A stretch of 56,951 nt of DNA, from contig JAGWBP010000006.1 in the NCBI GenBank assembly GCA_021295835.1, positions 1 through 56,951 on the forward strand, in the 5' to 3' direction. This DNA is from Gemmatimonadota bacterium. Lineage in GTDB: Bacteria; Gemmatimonadota; Gemmatimonadetes; Longimicrobiales; Gaopeijiaceae. The stretch's first letter is position 1; each line of letters opens with the position of its first letter. The notes beneath the pieces are model-generated. The model had not been told where the DNA came from, searched no databases, and saw only the letters and a list, made by a program, of their open reading frames with translations. Below are positions 32,965-40,851 of the stretch, in pieces. Position numbers and translations under genes: made by a program.

Positions 32965-35832
32965 ATGGCACTTGGGGATGAACGAATGATACTTGCGGGT
33001 TGGCGCGGTCCGGATATCCACCAGTTCGTGGGGCTGTGGAGGTTTGTGCCGGTGGCGGCCTGCATCGTCACCCCCGCCTTGGCGGCCGCGCAGAGCGGCC
33101 GCGTCGCCGGGCGCGTCGTGGATGGTGCCAACGCTAGGCCGATCGCGGGTGCGTATGTCTCCACGGAGCACGAGACGGCCGCTGCGGTCTCGAGCATCGA
33201 CGGGGGCTTTCTTCTCCGATCGGTTCCGTCCGGAACGCATTCGGTCATAGTCCGGATGCTCGGGTACGGGACGAAGACGGTTACGGGGGTGGCGGTGGCC
33301 AGCGACAGCGTCACGCAGCTTGACGTGATGCTCGAGGTCGCTGCGGTCCAGATGGCCGGGCTTGTCGTTGAGGCAGCGGTCGAGAGGGGGTCCACGACTG
33401 CGCTCTTGAGCGAACGCCGAGGCGAATCCTTCGTTGTGGACGCGATCGGTGCCGACCAGATATCGCAGTCGCCCGATGGAGACGCGGCTGCGGCGCTCAA
33501 GCGTGTGCCCGGACTGTCGGTGGTTGAGGGCAAGTTCGCGTATGTGCGTGGCCTCGGGGAACGATACAGCGGGACTACGCTGAACGGTAGCCCTCTTGCT
33601 TCGCCGATGCCGGACCGGAAGGCGGTGCCGCTGGACGTCGTTCCCACCGATCTGCTCGAGTCGATTGTCATCGCGAAAAGCTACTCGCCCGATCAGCCTG
33701 GCGACTACGCTGGCGGCCTCGTGGAGCTACGGACCAGGAACTTCCCGTCGCGGCGCATCGCTTCGCTCTCGGCCTCGGGCACCCTCAAGACCCGCACGAC
33801 CTTTCAGGAGGGGCTCCGCTACACCGGAGGGGGTCTCGACTTCCTCGGCTTCGACGACGGCACCCGTGGGCTCCCGTCCGACCTCCCGACGGACCGGCGA
33901 GTCATCTACCCGAACTTCACCCGTGCCCAGCTGGAGACCTTCGGAGAGGCATTCGTCGGCGATTGGGGCCCGGTGGCCGGGAGCCTACCGCCGGACGCCT
34001 TTCTCGGATTGTCGTACGGAGACAATATCGGGATTCTCGGCCGCCCCTTCGGGGTGCTGGCGTCATTCAACTACTCCAACTCCTACTTCCGGAAGGACGA
34101 CATCGTTGAACGCGTCTTCGCTTCGGCAGGTGTCGATGATCCCGAGGTCGACTACGCCGGGGACGCGGCGACGCGCTCGGTGTCGCTCGGGGGACTCGCC
34201 AACCTCGCGTACGAACTTACCTCGACCGACCGGATTACCGGGAACGTCGTCTACAGTCGTCTGATGGACGACGAGGCTCGCACCTACCAGGGCTTCAACC
34301 TCGACACGAACGCAGAACAGCGTAACCACCGTCTCCGCTTTCTTGCGCAGACGCTGGCCAATATCCAACTCAGGGGCGAGCACCTGCTGCAGCCTCTGGC
34401 CAACGGTAAGGTCGATTGGCGCGGGGCATGGTCGCGGGCTCAACGCTTCGAGCCGAACACCCGCGAGGTTCTCTATCGAGAGGAGGAGGGCAGCTTCCGC
34501 TTCTACAACTTCGTGCAGTCGGGCTCCGTATTCCACCAGGACTTGGTCGACGACACCTACAGTGGTGCCATCAACGTCGAGTGGCCCTTTGGGATGAAGC
34601 GCGGCGAACGCCAGGGACGGGTCAAGATCGGGGGAAGCATGAGCGCAAAGGCGCGCGACGCCTACACCAGACGCTTTCGCTTTCTTGCGATACCGGGCGG
34701 GGCAATCGACAACGAGGTGCGGGAAAGGCACCCTAACGACCTCTTCGACGAGGAGACGATAGGCTCGGAAGGATTCGAGCTCCAGGAGGCCACCTACCGC
34801 CCAGACAACTACGACGCCACCGAGGATGTCGTTGGGGCTTTTGCAATGGTCGAGGCCGAGCTGGCGAAGTCACTCGGAGTGCTTGTTGGTTTCAGGATCG
34901 AGTCGGCATCCCAGTCGGTGTCACCGCGCGACCTCTTCGAGTCGGCGCTGCCGCCGCTGCCGCCCGCCAATCTGAAAGATGTCGACGTGCTCCCCTCGGT
35001 GAACGCCACGCTGGCGGTGGGCGAGCGGTCGAATCTGCGCCTCGGAGCCTCCCAGACGCTGGCGCGACCGCAGCTTCGAGAGCTCGCACCCTTTGCCTAC
35101 GCGGACTACGCGGGTGGATATCTGACTGTGGGGAATCCAGAGCTGCACCGCTCGCTGATCCGCAACTTCGATTTCCGGTGGGAGACGTTCCTAGGCGGCA
35201 ATGCACTGGTGGCGGCCAGCGCCTTCTACAAGTTGTTTGTCGATCCAATCGAGGTGGCGGTGCTGCCCTCGACCGAGCTCCTAAAGACGTGGGTCAACGG
35301 CGGAACGGCGAACAACTGGGGGTTCGAGCTGGAGATGCGTTCCGATCTCGACCGGCTCGCCCCGGCGCTCTCGGCCTTCACACTGAGCGCCAATGTCACG
35401 CTGGTGCAGTCGAAGGTTAATGTCTCCGATGAGGTGCGCGTCTACATACCCGGCGAGGGCGGCACCGATCTGTCGGTCGTGGCGAGGGAAAGGTCGCTAC
35501 AGGGCCAGTCGCCCTACATCGTCAATGTGGGACTGTTGTACGCCAGCGAGCGCGGCAGAGGCGGTGGGACAACGCTGAGCGCGCTTTTCAACCGATTCGG
35601 CAAAAGGATCCACGCAGTCGGGGGCCAGGCCAAGCCCGACATCTTCGAGGAAGCCAATAGTCAGCTCGATGTCGTGGTGGAACGCAGGATCAACGGGCGT
35701 ACCAAGGTGAAGCTCTCGGCGAGGCGCCTCCTGGGAAACACCGCGAGGTTCACGCAATACGACGGCCTGCTACGGCAGTGGGACAGCGGGCGGACGCTGT
35801 CGCTATCGGTTGGCTGGGATACGGGTGGATGA
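32965..35832 (+). CDS. TonB-dependent receptor (DYAGGLVELRTR type)
   Basis: ATG at 32965 follows GGGAGG at ten bases; ATG at 32986 is also possible. After a signal ending ALAAAQ comes a CarboxypepD_reg-like domain (GRVAGRVVDGANARPIAGAY, MLGYGTKTV), then the plug: AAAALKRVPGLSVVEGKFAYVRGLGERYSGTTLNG, seen in parts, and DLLESIVIAKSYSPDQPGDYAGGLVELRTRNFP, also in parts. The barrel carries SQTLARPQLRELAPFAYADY and the terminal LSLSVGWDTGG. The FVRGLxxRY...GDFAGG pattern marks a receptor class that commonly sits beside a large secreted beta-helix protein, and one lies downstream here. Substrate unknown. Confidence 0.93.
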   Translation: MALGDERMILAGWRGPDIHQFVGLWRFVPVAACIVTPALAAAQSGRVAGRVVDGANARPIAGAYVSTEHETAAAVSSIDGGFLLRSVPSGTHSVIVRMLGYGTKTVTGVAVASDSVTQLDVMLEVAAVQMAGLVVEAAVERGSTTALLSERRGESFVVDAIGADQISQSPDGDAAAALKRVPGLSVVEGKFAYVRGLGERYSGTTLNGSPLASPMPDRKAVPLDVVPTDLLESIVIAKSYSPDQPGDYAGGLVELRTRNFPSRRIASLSASGTLKTRTTFQEGLRYTGGGLDFLGFDDGTRGLPSDLPTDRRVIYPNFTRAQLETFGEAFVGDWGPVAGSLPPDAFLGLSYGDNIGILGRPFGVLASFNYSNSYFRKDDIVERVFASAGVDDPEVDYAGDAATRSVSLGGLANLAYELTSTDRITGNVVYSRLMDDEARTYQGFNLDTNAEQRNHRLRFLAQTLANIQLRGEHLLQPLANGKVDWRGAWSRAQRFEPNTREVLYREEEGSFRFYNFVQSGSVFHQDLVDDTYSGAINVEWPFGMKRGERQGRVKIGGSMSAKARDAYTRRFRFLAIPGGAIDNEVRERHPNDLFDEETIGSEGFELQEATYRPDNYDATEDVVGAFAMVEAELAKSLGVLVGFRIESASQSVSPRDLFESALPPLPPANLKDVDVLPSVNATLAVGERSNLRLGASQTLARPQLRELAPFAYADYAGGYLTVGNPELHRSLIRNFDFRWETFLGGNALVAASAFYKLFVDPIEVAVLPSTELLKTWVNGGTANNWGFELEMRSDLDRLAPALSAFTLSANVTLVQSKVNVSDEVRVYIPGEGGTDLSVVARERSLQGQSPYIVNVGLLYASERGRGGGTTLSALFNRFGKRIHAVGGQAKPDIFEEANSQLDVVVERRINGRTKVKLSARRLLGNTARFTQYDGLLRQWDSGRTLSLSVGWDTGG

Positions 35833-35937
35833 CCAGAACGGCACACCGAGGGCACAGACATGGCACGCACAGACAATAGCAGTAGAGGGAGCGCAAAGCA
35901 GCGCTCAGCATTGCCACACAACTAGGAGAATTGAGAG

Positions 35938-37479
35938 ATGAATCGGGAGATGAATCGAAGACGGCTGACCTTCACTGGGGTGCTTGCCGCCACGCTGGTC
36001 GCATTTGCCACTGCCTGCGGCACCGACGTGGAGACGGTGCCGGCACCGAGCGCGCCGACCGCCACCGTGGACGGCCACGAGGTCACGCTTAGCTGGACCG
36101 GAAGCGGCGACGAATATCATGTCGAGCGGCAGGTGTCCGGCGCTGAATTTAGCGAGGTCGGGGAGTCCGAGGAGACGACCTTTGTCGACATGGATGTGCC
36201 AGAGGGAGCATACTCCTACCGGGTGATCGCGAGCAGGGACGGGATGGAGTCGGACCCCTCCGACCCTACCCTGGTGACGGTCATGGGACTCCGCCGCGAC
36301 CTCACGGGGAGGATTTCCGGGACCCGCACGCTATCCGCCGATTCGGTGTACGTGCTGAAGGGCATCGTCACTGTTGACGACGGCGGCGAGCTCCACATCC
36401 CGGCTGGCACGATGCTTATCGGCGATGTGGCGACGCAGCCGACCGCCCTGATCGTGCGTACCGGCGGCAAGATCTTCTCGAGGGGGACCGCCGGCAGTCC
36501 GGTCGTCTTCACGAGTGGCTCGCCGGAGGGAGAGCGCCGGGCCGGAGACTGGGGCGGCGTGGTGATCAACGGCCTGTCGCTATGCAACTTCCCCGCCGAC
36601 CAGTGCATCGGCGAGGGCTCGTCGGGCACCTACGGGGGGGACGACGAGGACGACGACAGCGGCGTCATGGTCTACACCCGGGTCGAGTTCGCTGGCTTCG
36701 AGGTATCCTTCGGCAACGAGCTCAACGCCCTCACGCTGAATGGCGTTGGGCGCGGCACCGAGATCCACCACGTGCAGACGAACGTCGGTCTCGACGACGG
36801 GATCGAGTTCTTTGGCGGCACCGTCGACCTCAAGTACGCGCTCGTCACCAACGCCTCGGACGACAGCTTCGACTACTCGACCGGATGGCAGGGCCGAGGC
36901 CAGTTCTGGATTGCCCAGCAGAATCCGGAGGACGCCGACAACGGCTTCGAGGTGGACGGCAACGAGGACGACTACAACGCCACGCCCCTAACCGATCCTG
37001 TGATCTACAACGTCACCCTGGTCGGCAATGGCCCCGGCGGCACGGGGGGCTCCAAGTCGGACATCGGCCTTCTGCTCAGGCGGGGCACCGGCGGCGTGAT
37101 CTACAACACGGTCGTGATCGGCTTCGGCGACCAGGCTCTCGATGTGGACAACTCCGAGACGCTGAACAACGGTCTCGAGCTCCGGAATTCCGTCTTCGCC
37201 GACAACCGGGAATCCTTCTCGACCGACGACGACGGTATCGAAGAGGAGGACTGGTTCTACACCGGCGACTGGGACAATCGGGAAGTGGACGACGCGGGGC
37301 TCGCCGACCCGTATGACCGCACCACACCGGACTTCACCCCCGAATCCGGCTCGGCGCTCCTGACCGGGGCGGCGACGCCTCCGGACGACGGTTTCTTCAC
37401 CGTCACCGACTACATCGGCGCGGCCGACCCGAGCGGCGACAAGTGGTGGGAGGGCTGGACCTCGTTCGCGCAGAACTGA
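35938..37479 (+). CDS. Lipoprotein with Fn3-like and beta-helix domains, receptor partner
   Basis: ATG at 35938 follows AGGAGA. A lipoprotein signal ends VAFATAC. Residues about 35-110 form a fibronectin-III-like sandwich (VDGHEVTLSWTGSGDEYHVER, YSYRVIASRDG). The rest resembles a right-handed beta-helix with Asp/Gly-rich turns: GGKIFSRGTAGSPVVFTSG, GDWGGVVINGLS, NVGLDDGIEFFGGTVDLKYALV (part), and LLLRRGTGGVIYNTVVIGFGD. Many Asp residues suggest calcium binding. The 513-residue length and position just after the receptor fit a surface ligand-binding or presenting partner. Repeat DNA lies directly after the stop. Confidence 0.85.
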   Translation: MNREMNRRRLTFTGVLAATLVAFATACGTDVETVPAPSAPTATVDGHEVTLSWTGSGDEYHVERQVSGAEFSEVGESEETTFVDMDVPEGAYSYRVIASRDGMESDPSDPTLVTVMGLRRDLTGRISGTRTLSADSVYVLKGIVTVDDGGELHIPAGTMLIGDVATQPTALIVRTGGKIFSRGTAGSPVVFTSGSPEGERRAGDWGGVVINGLSLCNFPADQCIGEGSSGTYGGDDEDDDSGVMVYTRVEFAGFEVSFGNELNALTLNGVGRGTEIHHVQTNVGLDDGIEFFGGTVDLKYALVTNASDDSFDYSTGWQGRGQFWIAQQNPEDADNGFEVDGNEDDYNATPLTDPVIYNVTLVGNGPGGTGGSKSDIGLLLRRGTGGVIYNTVVIGFGDQALDVDNSETLNNGLELRNSVFADNRESFSTDDDGIEEEDWFYTGDWDNREVDDAGLADPYDRTTPDFTPESGSALLTGAATPPDDGFFTVTDYIGAADPSGDKWWEGWTSFAQN

Positions 37480-37491
37480 CGGACGCGTAAG

Positions 37492-38145
37492 GTGCCACCG
37501 ACTACCCGTGGGCGGTGTTCCCACGGCATTCGAGCAGCACTCCTTGCTGGGTTGGCCGCCAACCTGCCCGGGTGTGGCGGTCAACCCTTTCCGGGTTCCG
37601 TCGGCGACTTGGACGAACTGGGCCGCAGAGTGCTCGCGGCGTTCACGGGCGACGACGACGATGCGCTCGCGGCCTTTCGCCTGACCGAGGCGGAGCACAA
37701 CGAGGTGGTCTGGCCCGAGCTGCCGGCGTCGCGGGGCGAGAACCCCTTTCCGCTCGACCTCGCCTGGAGGAACATTCAGCTCCGCGATCAGCGGGCGATC
37801 CCCAGGACCCGCGCAGTGCTCCGCGGTGCCGAGCCGCTCGAGTTCGACGGGGTGGAGTGCGAGGGAGAGATGCAACGCTTCGAGACGTTCGTCGTGCACA
37901 CCGACTGTCGCGTCGGCTATCGTTCATACGGGCGGCTGTACAGACACCAGATCTTCAAGGATGTGCTGGAGCGCAATGGCGGCTTCAAGATCTTCCGCTA
38001 CTACGACGAGGACCCGGAGCTCGTGAACGAGTCCGCGCAGGCCGCCCCCTCCAGGTGCCGTCCGACCCGAGGGCGGCGGCGCTCGCGCAAGGACCGCACG
38101 ATCAGCGTAGCCACCGTGGCGGCGGTGGGCGGGAGCGTGGCGTGA
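37492..38145 (+). CDS. Uncharacterised lipoprotein with repeat-derived N-terminus
   Basis: GTG at 37492 opens a 217-residue frame only 13 bp after the previous stop. The n-region of its signal peptide (TTRGRCSHGIRAALLAG) is encoded by a copy of the dispersed CCGTGG/CCACGG repeat, and the lipobox is NLPGC. The mature part (LDELGRRVLAAFTGDDDDALAAF, VVWPELPAS, RQIFKDVLERNGGFKIFRYYDEDPEL, in parts) is compact alpha/beta with no family I recognise. It ends in a basic tail. Its stop overlaps the GTG of the response regulator gene, so coupling is likely. A later start inside the repeat would remove the signal. Confidence 0.65.
   Translation: MPPTTRGRCSHGIRAALLAGLAANLPGCGGQPFPGSVGDLDELGRRVLAAFTGDDDDALAAFRLTEAEHNEVVWPELPASRGENPFPLDLAWRNIQLRDQRAIPRTRAVLRGAEPLEFDGVECEGEMQRFETFVVHTDCRVGYRSYGRLYRHQIFKDVLERNGGFKIFRYYDEDPELVNESAQAAPSRCRPTRGRRRSRKDRTISVATVAAVGGSVA
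37505..37550 (+). repeat. Copy of dispersed palindromic repeat
   Basis: CCCGTGGGCGGTGTTCCCACGG followed by CATTCGAGCAGCACTCC (quoted in parts) matches the copy at 18405 closely, including the CCCACGGCATTCGAGC block. It starts about 25 bp after the beta-helix lipoprotein stop and is read through as the signal-peptide start of the next gene. Confidence 0.7.
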
Positions 38146-38945
38146 CCGGCCTACCGTCGGCGTGGGCCGAGGGGCTGGCTGCGGTCGAGGCGGGTGGCGG
38201 CAACAGCGAGGAGGCCGCCGAGGAGGCGGCGGCCCGGATCCTGGTGGTCGAGGACGAGGCCGAGATCGCTGCGCTCGTCGCCTACCAGTTGACGCGCGAG
38301 GGGTACCGGGTCGAGACTGCGCCGACCGGATCGGCGGCGCTCGATGCGCTGTACCGCGACCTTCCCGATCTGCTGGTCCTCGACCGGATGCTGCCGGGCG
38401 TCTCCGGCGACGATGTGCTCAAGTCGGTGCGCGGCGATCCCGCCACCCGGGATGTGCCCGTCCTGGTGCTCACGGCGAAGCGGGAGCAGGGTGAGCGCAT
38501 CGAGGGGCTTGAGCTAGGTGCCGACGACTACCTTACAAAGCCGTTCAGCCCGCGCGAGCTCGTGCTCAGGGTGGACGCGATGTTGCGCCGTGCGCGTGGG
38601 GACGGCAGCGTCGCTGCGGCGGCAAGGGGCGGCCGAATTCTCAGGGCTGGCGAGCTGCGCGTCGACGTTGGGGCGCACGTTGTCACCTTGAGGGAGGAGG
38701 AGATCCAACTGACGCCGACAGAATTCCGGTTGCTCGCAACCCTCATGCAGCGCCGGGGGCGCACCCAGAGCCGCCAGAGGCTACTCGCCGAGGCGTGGGG
38801 CATCGACCATCGCAGCGCCGACCGGATGCACACCCGCACGGTGGACATGCATGTGCGTCGGCTGCGGGGAAAGCTGGGTGTGGCGGGTGAGTGCATCGAG
38901 ACCGTGCGCGGCTTCGGGTATCGGTTTCGGAGCCAGGCCGATTGA
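38142..38945 (+). CDS. OmpR/PhoB-type response regulator, no kinase nearby
   Basis: GTG at 38142 overlaps the preceding TGA. After an Ala/Glu-rich leader of about 30 residues comes a receiver domain: ILVVEDEAEIAALV (acidic pocket), LLVLDRMLPGVSG with phospho-acceptor Asp81, VLVLTAK (Thr111) and DDYLTKPFSPREL with Lys133. A winged-helix trans_reg_C domain follows (LTPTEFRLLATLMQRRGRTQSRQRLL in part, HTRTVDMHVRRLRGKLG, TVRGFGYRF). It should bind DNA as a phosphorylated dimer. No histidine kinase gene is adjacent. Its linkage to a TonB receptor cluster suggests it regulates that cluster, but no binding repeats were confirmed. Confidence 0.93.
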   Translation: MTGLPSAWAEGLAAVEAGGGNSEEAAEEAAARILVVEDEAEIAALVAYQLTREGYRVETAPTGSAALDALYRDLPDLLVLDRMLPGVSGDDVLKSVRGDPATRDVPVLVLTAKREQGERIEGLELGADDYLTKPFSPRELVLRVDAMLRRARGDGSVAAAARGGRILRAGELRVDVGAHVVTLREEEIQLTPTEFRLLATLMQRRGRTQSRQRLLAEAWGIDHRSADRMHTRTVDMHVRRLRGKLGVAGECIETVRGFGYRFRSQAD

Positions 38946-39020
38946 CGCCGCAGGACCGAGGTGGCTTCCCGCTAATTCCCTAGCTTTAGCCCTTGCACCG
39001 AGGAATTTGCGTCGATAGTA

Positions 39021-39059
39021 TGTAATCAGCAGATTACACTATGGTAACTAGAGTTTACA
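39021..39059. promoter_or_regulatory. 39-bp array of TGTAATC-like half-sites
   Basis: Four inverted half-sites occur as TGTAATC-agca-GATTACA-cta-TGGTAAC-taga-GTTTACA. The first pair is a perfect 18-bp interrupted palindrome. The array ends four bases before the GTG start of the thioredoxin-fold gene, so it overlaps the likely promoter and start region. Layout and length equal those at 4559-4597 and 39635-39673. Confidence 0.65.
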
Positions 39060-39063
39060 TTTG

Positions 39064-39639
39064 GTGACGCCCCCTACGCTTCAGAGGGAGCGGTTCGAAT
39101 CGGCGTTGACCTTCCCAGCCTACCTGGAGACGGTGGCGCGGAACGAGGAGCTTTGGCGCGGCGTCTATGGGCGGGTGAAGGTGCCTGCCGACGTCGTCGA
39201 GGATGCCCGCGCGGTGCCGGGACGGTGGAGGCTGCTGGCGCTGAGCGAGGACTGGTGCGGCGATGCGGTCAACATCCTGCCTGTGATCGCCCGCCTGGTG
39301 GAGGCGCTCCCAGATGTGGAGCTCCGCGTCCTCTCGCGCGACGAGAATCTCGACCTGATGGATGCACACCTGACCGACGGACGGAGCCGCTCCATTCCAG
39401 TGGTCATCGTGTACGGCGACTGCTACCGAGAGCTCGGCTGGTGGGGACCGAGGCCACGGGAGCTGCAGCGCTGGGTGAAGGGGGATGGGATGCAGTTGGA
39501 GGCTAGCCAGAGGTACACCGAGGTGCGGCGCTTCTACGCCCGCGACCGGGGCCGGGCAATACTGATGGAGATGGTCGAGCTACTGCGCGCGGCCGCCGAA
39601 GAGCAACGGAGAGCGAAGCCACGGGCACGAGCATTGTAA
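39064..39639 (+). CDS. Thioredoxin-family protein
   Basis: The protein of about 191 residues has the thioredoxin-like active-site segment LLALSEDWCGDAVNILPVIARL; only the first Cys of the usual CxxC is present (WCGD). It continues with VELRVLSRDENLDLMDAHL and the cis-Pro segment RSIPVVIVYGD. This is the bacillithiol/thioredoxin_9-like branch often annotated simply as thioredoxin family. GTG 39064 or TTG 39061 can start it; neither has a ribosome-binding site because the operator-like array runs up to the codon, so a leaderless mRNA is likely. Its stop codon overlaps the second array. Cytoplasmic redox role is inferred. Confidence 0.85.
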   Translation: MTPPTLQRERFESALTFPAYLETVARNEELWRGVYGRVKVPADVVEDARAVPGRWRLLALSEDWCGDAVNILPVIARLVEALPDVELRVLSRDENLDLMDAHLTDGRSRSIPVVIVYGDCYRELGWWGPRPRELQRWVKGDGMQLEASQRYTEVRRFYARDRGRAILMEMVELLRAAAEEQRRAKPRARAL

Positions 39640-39673
39640 ACTATGGATTACATACTGTAAAACACACATTACA
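39635..39673. promoter_or_regulatory. Second 39-bp half-site array, at the 3' end of the thioredoxin gene
   Basis: The half-sites are TGTAAAC-tatg-GATTACA-tac-TGTAAAA-caca-CATTACA, followed after three bases by TGGATTG. The array overlaps the TAA stop of the thioredoxin gene and lies between two convergent gene ends, where a promoter operator is not expected. The next gene on the plus strand begins more than 1 kb away. Confidence 0.65.
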
Positions 39674-39683
39674 CTGTGGATTG

Positions 39684-39751
39684 GCCGAGCGAAGTGGTCC
39701 AGCGGGGATGCAGCGCTGCTCCTGCCGTGGGAGGTTTGTCCACGGGCTGCC
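39684..39751 (-). repeat. Copy of dispersed palindromic repeat
   Basis: Read on the minus strand it runs CAGCCCGTGGACAAACCTC, CCACGGCAGGAGCAGCGCTG, CATCCCCGCTGGACCACTTC, matching the left half of the 18793 element base for base over most of its length. It starts about 23 bp after the stop of the minus-strand phosphodiesterase gene, in the same orientation as that gene. Confidence 0.8.
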
Positions 39752-39774
39752 GGGCGCAGCGGGGTAGTGTTCGT

Positions 39775-40797
39775 TCATGCTCGACTGCTCCCGTCGGGGC
39801 GCAGGGTGCCCACCAGGGGAAAGTGGTCGGACCCGAAGGTGGCGTCGAGGCGCCGGCACTCGAAGCGCCAGCCGCGCGGGCCGCTCGCCATCAGGTAGTC
39901 GGACTTGCGCAGCCTGCCCCCAATCTCGAAGAAGTGGGTCGGGCGCAGGTCGGGTTTCCGGGGGAGCGGAAAGCGAGCCCGCGCAATTCGGGAGGCTCCC
40001 TGCCGATGGCCGCGCAGCCAAGTGTTGAAGTCGCCCCCCAGGAGCGCGGGCGCCGATTCGGGTGATCCGCCACCGGATGCGGGAAACTCGCCCAGAAGGC
40101 CCTCCGCCTGGCGGCGCTGGACCTGCCCGCATATGCGCCAAGCCCTGGCCCAGGCGGGCCGGTTGTCGAGGTGCACCGAGCAGAGCTCCACCTCGGTGCC
40201 GCCCACCTCTACCGTAGCCGCCACGGCCACTCGCCGCTGCCGCTCCATCGGAAGCTCGATGACCCGTAATCCCCGTAGCGGTGCCGTGGCGAGGATGGCG
40301 TTGCCCCGGTCCTCGGCGGGCTCCTCGGGCCCGCCGTTTCGCATCGACGCGGCGTAGCAGAGCGACATTCCCCTACCCAGCGCGAAGGAGACGATCTCGG
40401 TGCGCATTCGGCGATCTGGAAGGGCGATCCGCCTAGCCCACCGGGCCGTCGGACCCAGCTTCGGAATCGGCGGCCCGGCGGCGTACGCCTCCTGAAGGAG
40501 CAGCACGGTGGTGCCGCCATCCTCTTTCGCGTCCCGACTGCCGAGCCACCACACAAGGGCCTCGAGATCGCCCCCACCCACGGCCATGTTCCACGCCACG
40601 ACGGTGAGCGGCCACCCCGCATCTTCGCCCACCGCCGCACCTGCGACCCGCACCGGCCCCACCCCTTGGCGCCAGCCGCCTAGCCGCTTCTCATCCCCTA
40701 CCGGGCCCGATCGGACCCACTCCACCGGGGGCGCATCGCGCCCGTCCAAGTCCAGGGTTGTTCGCCAGATACCATTCTCGTCGGGAGTGCCGATCAT
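39775..40797 (-). CDS. Endonuclease/exonuclease/phosphatase-family protein
   Basis: This 340-residue protein has no signal peptide and an N-terminal region of about 60 residues without known motif (GIWRTTLDLDGRDAPP). EEP-fold motifs follow: LTVVAWNMAVGGGDLEALVWWL, TVLLLQEAY with the metal-binding Glu, VELCSVHLDNR, APALLGGDFNTWL with the Asp-x-Asn pair, and the C-terminal ATFGSDHFPLVGTL with the catalytic Asp-His. It is a metal-dependent phosphodiesterase, nuclease or sphingomyelinase-like enzyme, probably cytoplasmic; the substrate is not evident. It is divergent from the M23 peptidase operon, 54 bp away. Confidence 0.88.
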   Translation of the reverse strand: MIGTPDENGIWRTTLDLDGRDAPPVEWVRSGPVGDEKRLGGWRQGVGPVRVAGAAVGEDAGWPLTVVAWNMAVGGGDLEALVWWLGSRDAKEDGGTTVLLLQEAYAAGPPIPKLGPTARWARRIALPDRRMRTEIVSFALGRGMSLCYAASMRNGGPEEPAEDRGNAILATAPLRGLRVIELPMERQRRVAVAATVEVGGTEVELCSVHLDNRPAWARAWRICGQVQRRQAEGLLGEFPASGGGSPESAPALLGGDFNTWLRGHRQGASRIARARFPLPRKPDLRPTHFFEIGGRLRKSDYLMASGPRGWRFECRRLDATFGSDHFPLVGTLRPDGSSRA

Positions 40798-40851
40798 GGA
40801 GACAAGTTACCGGTGGCACATGGCGGCGAAAGTCGATAGCTTCGCCCTTCG

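Noticed and set aside
39056..39063. TACATTTG, a match to the Bacteroidota -7 promoter consensus TAnnTTTG
   Set aside because: It lies inside the half-site array and right at the start codon, and no matching -33 element was clear.
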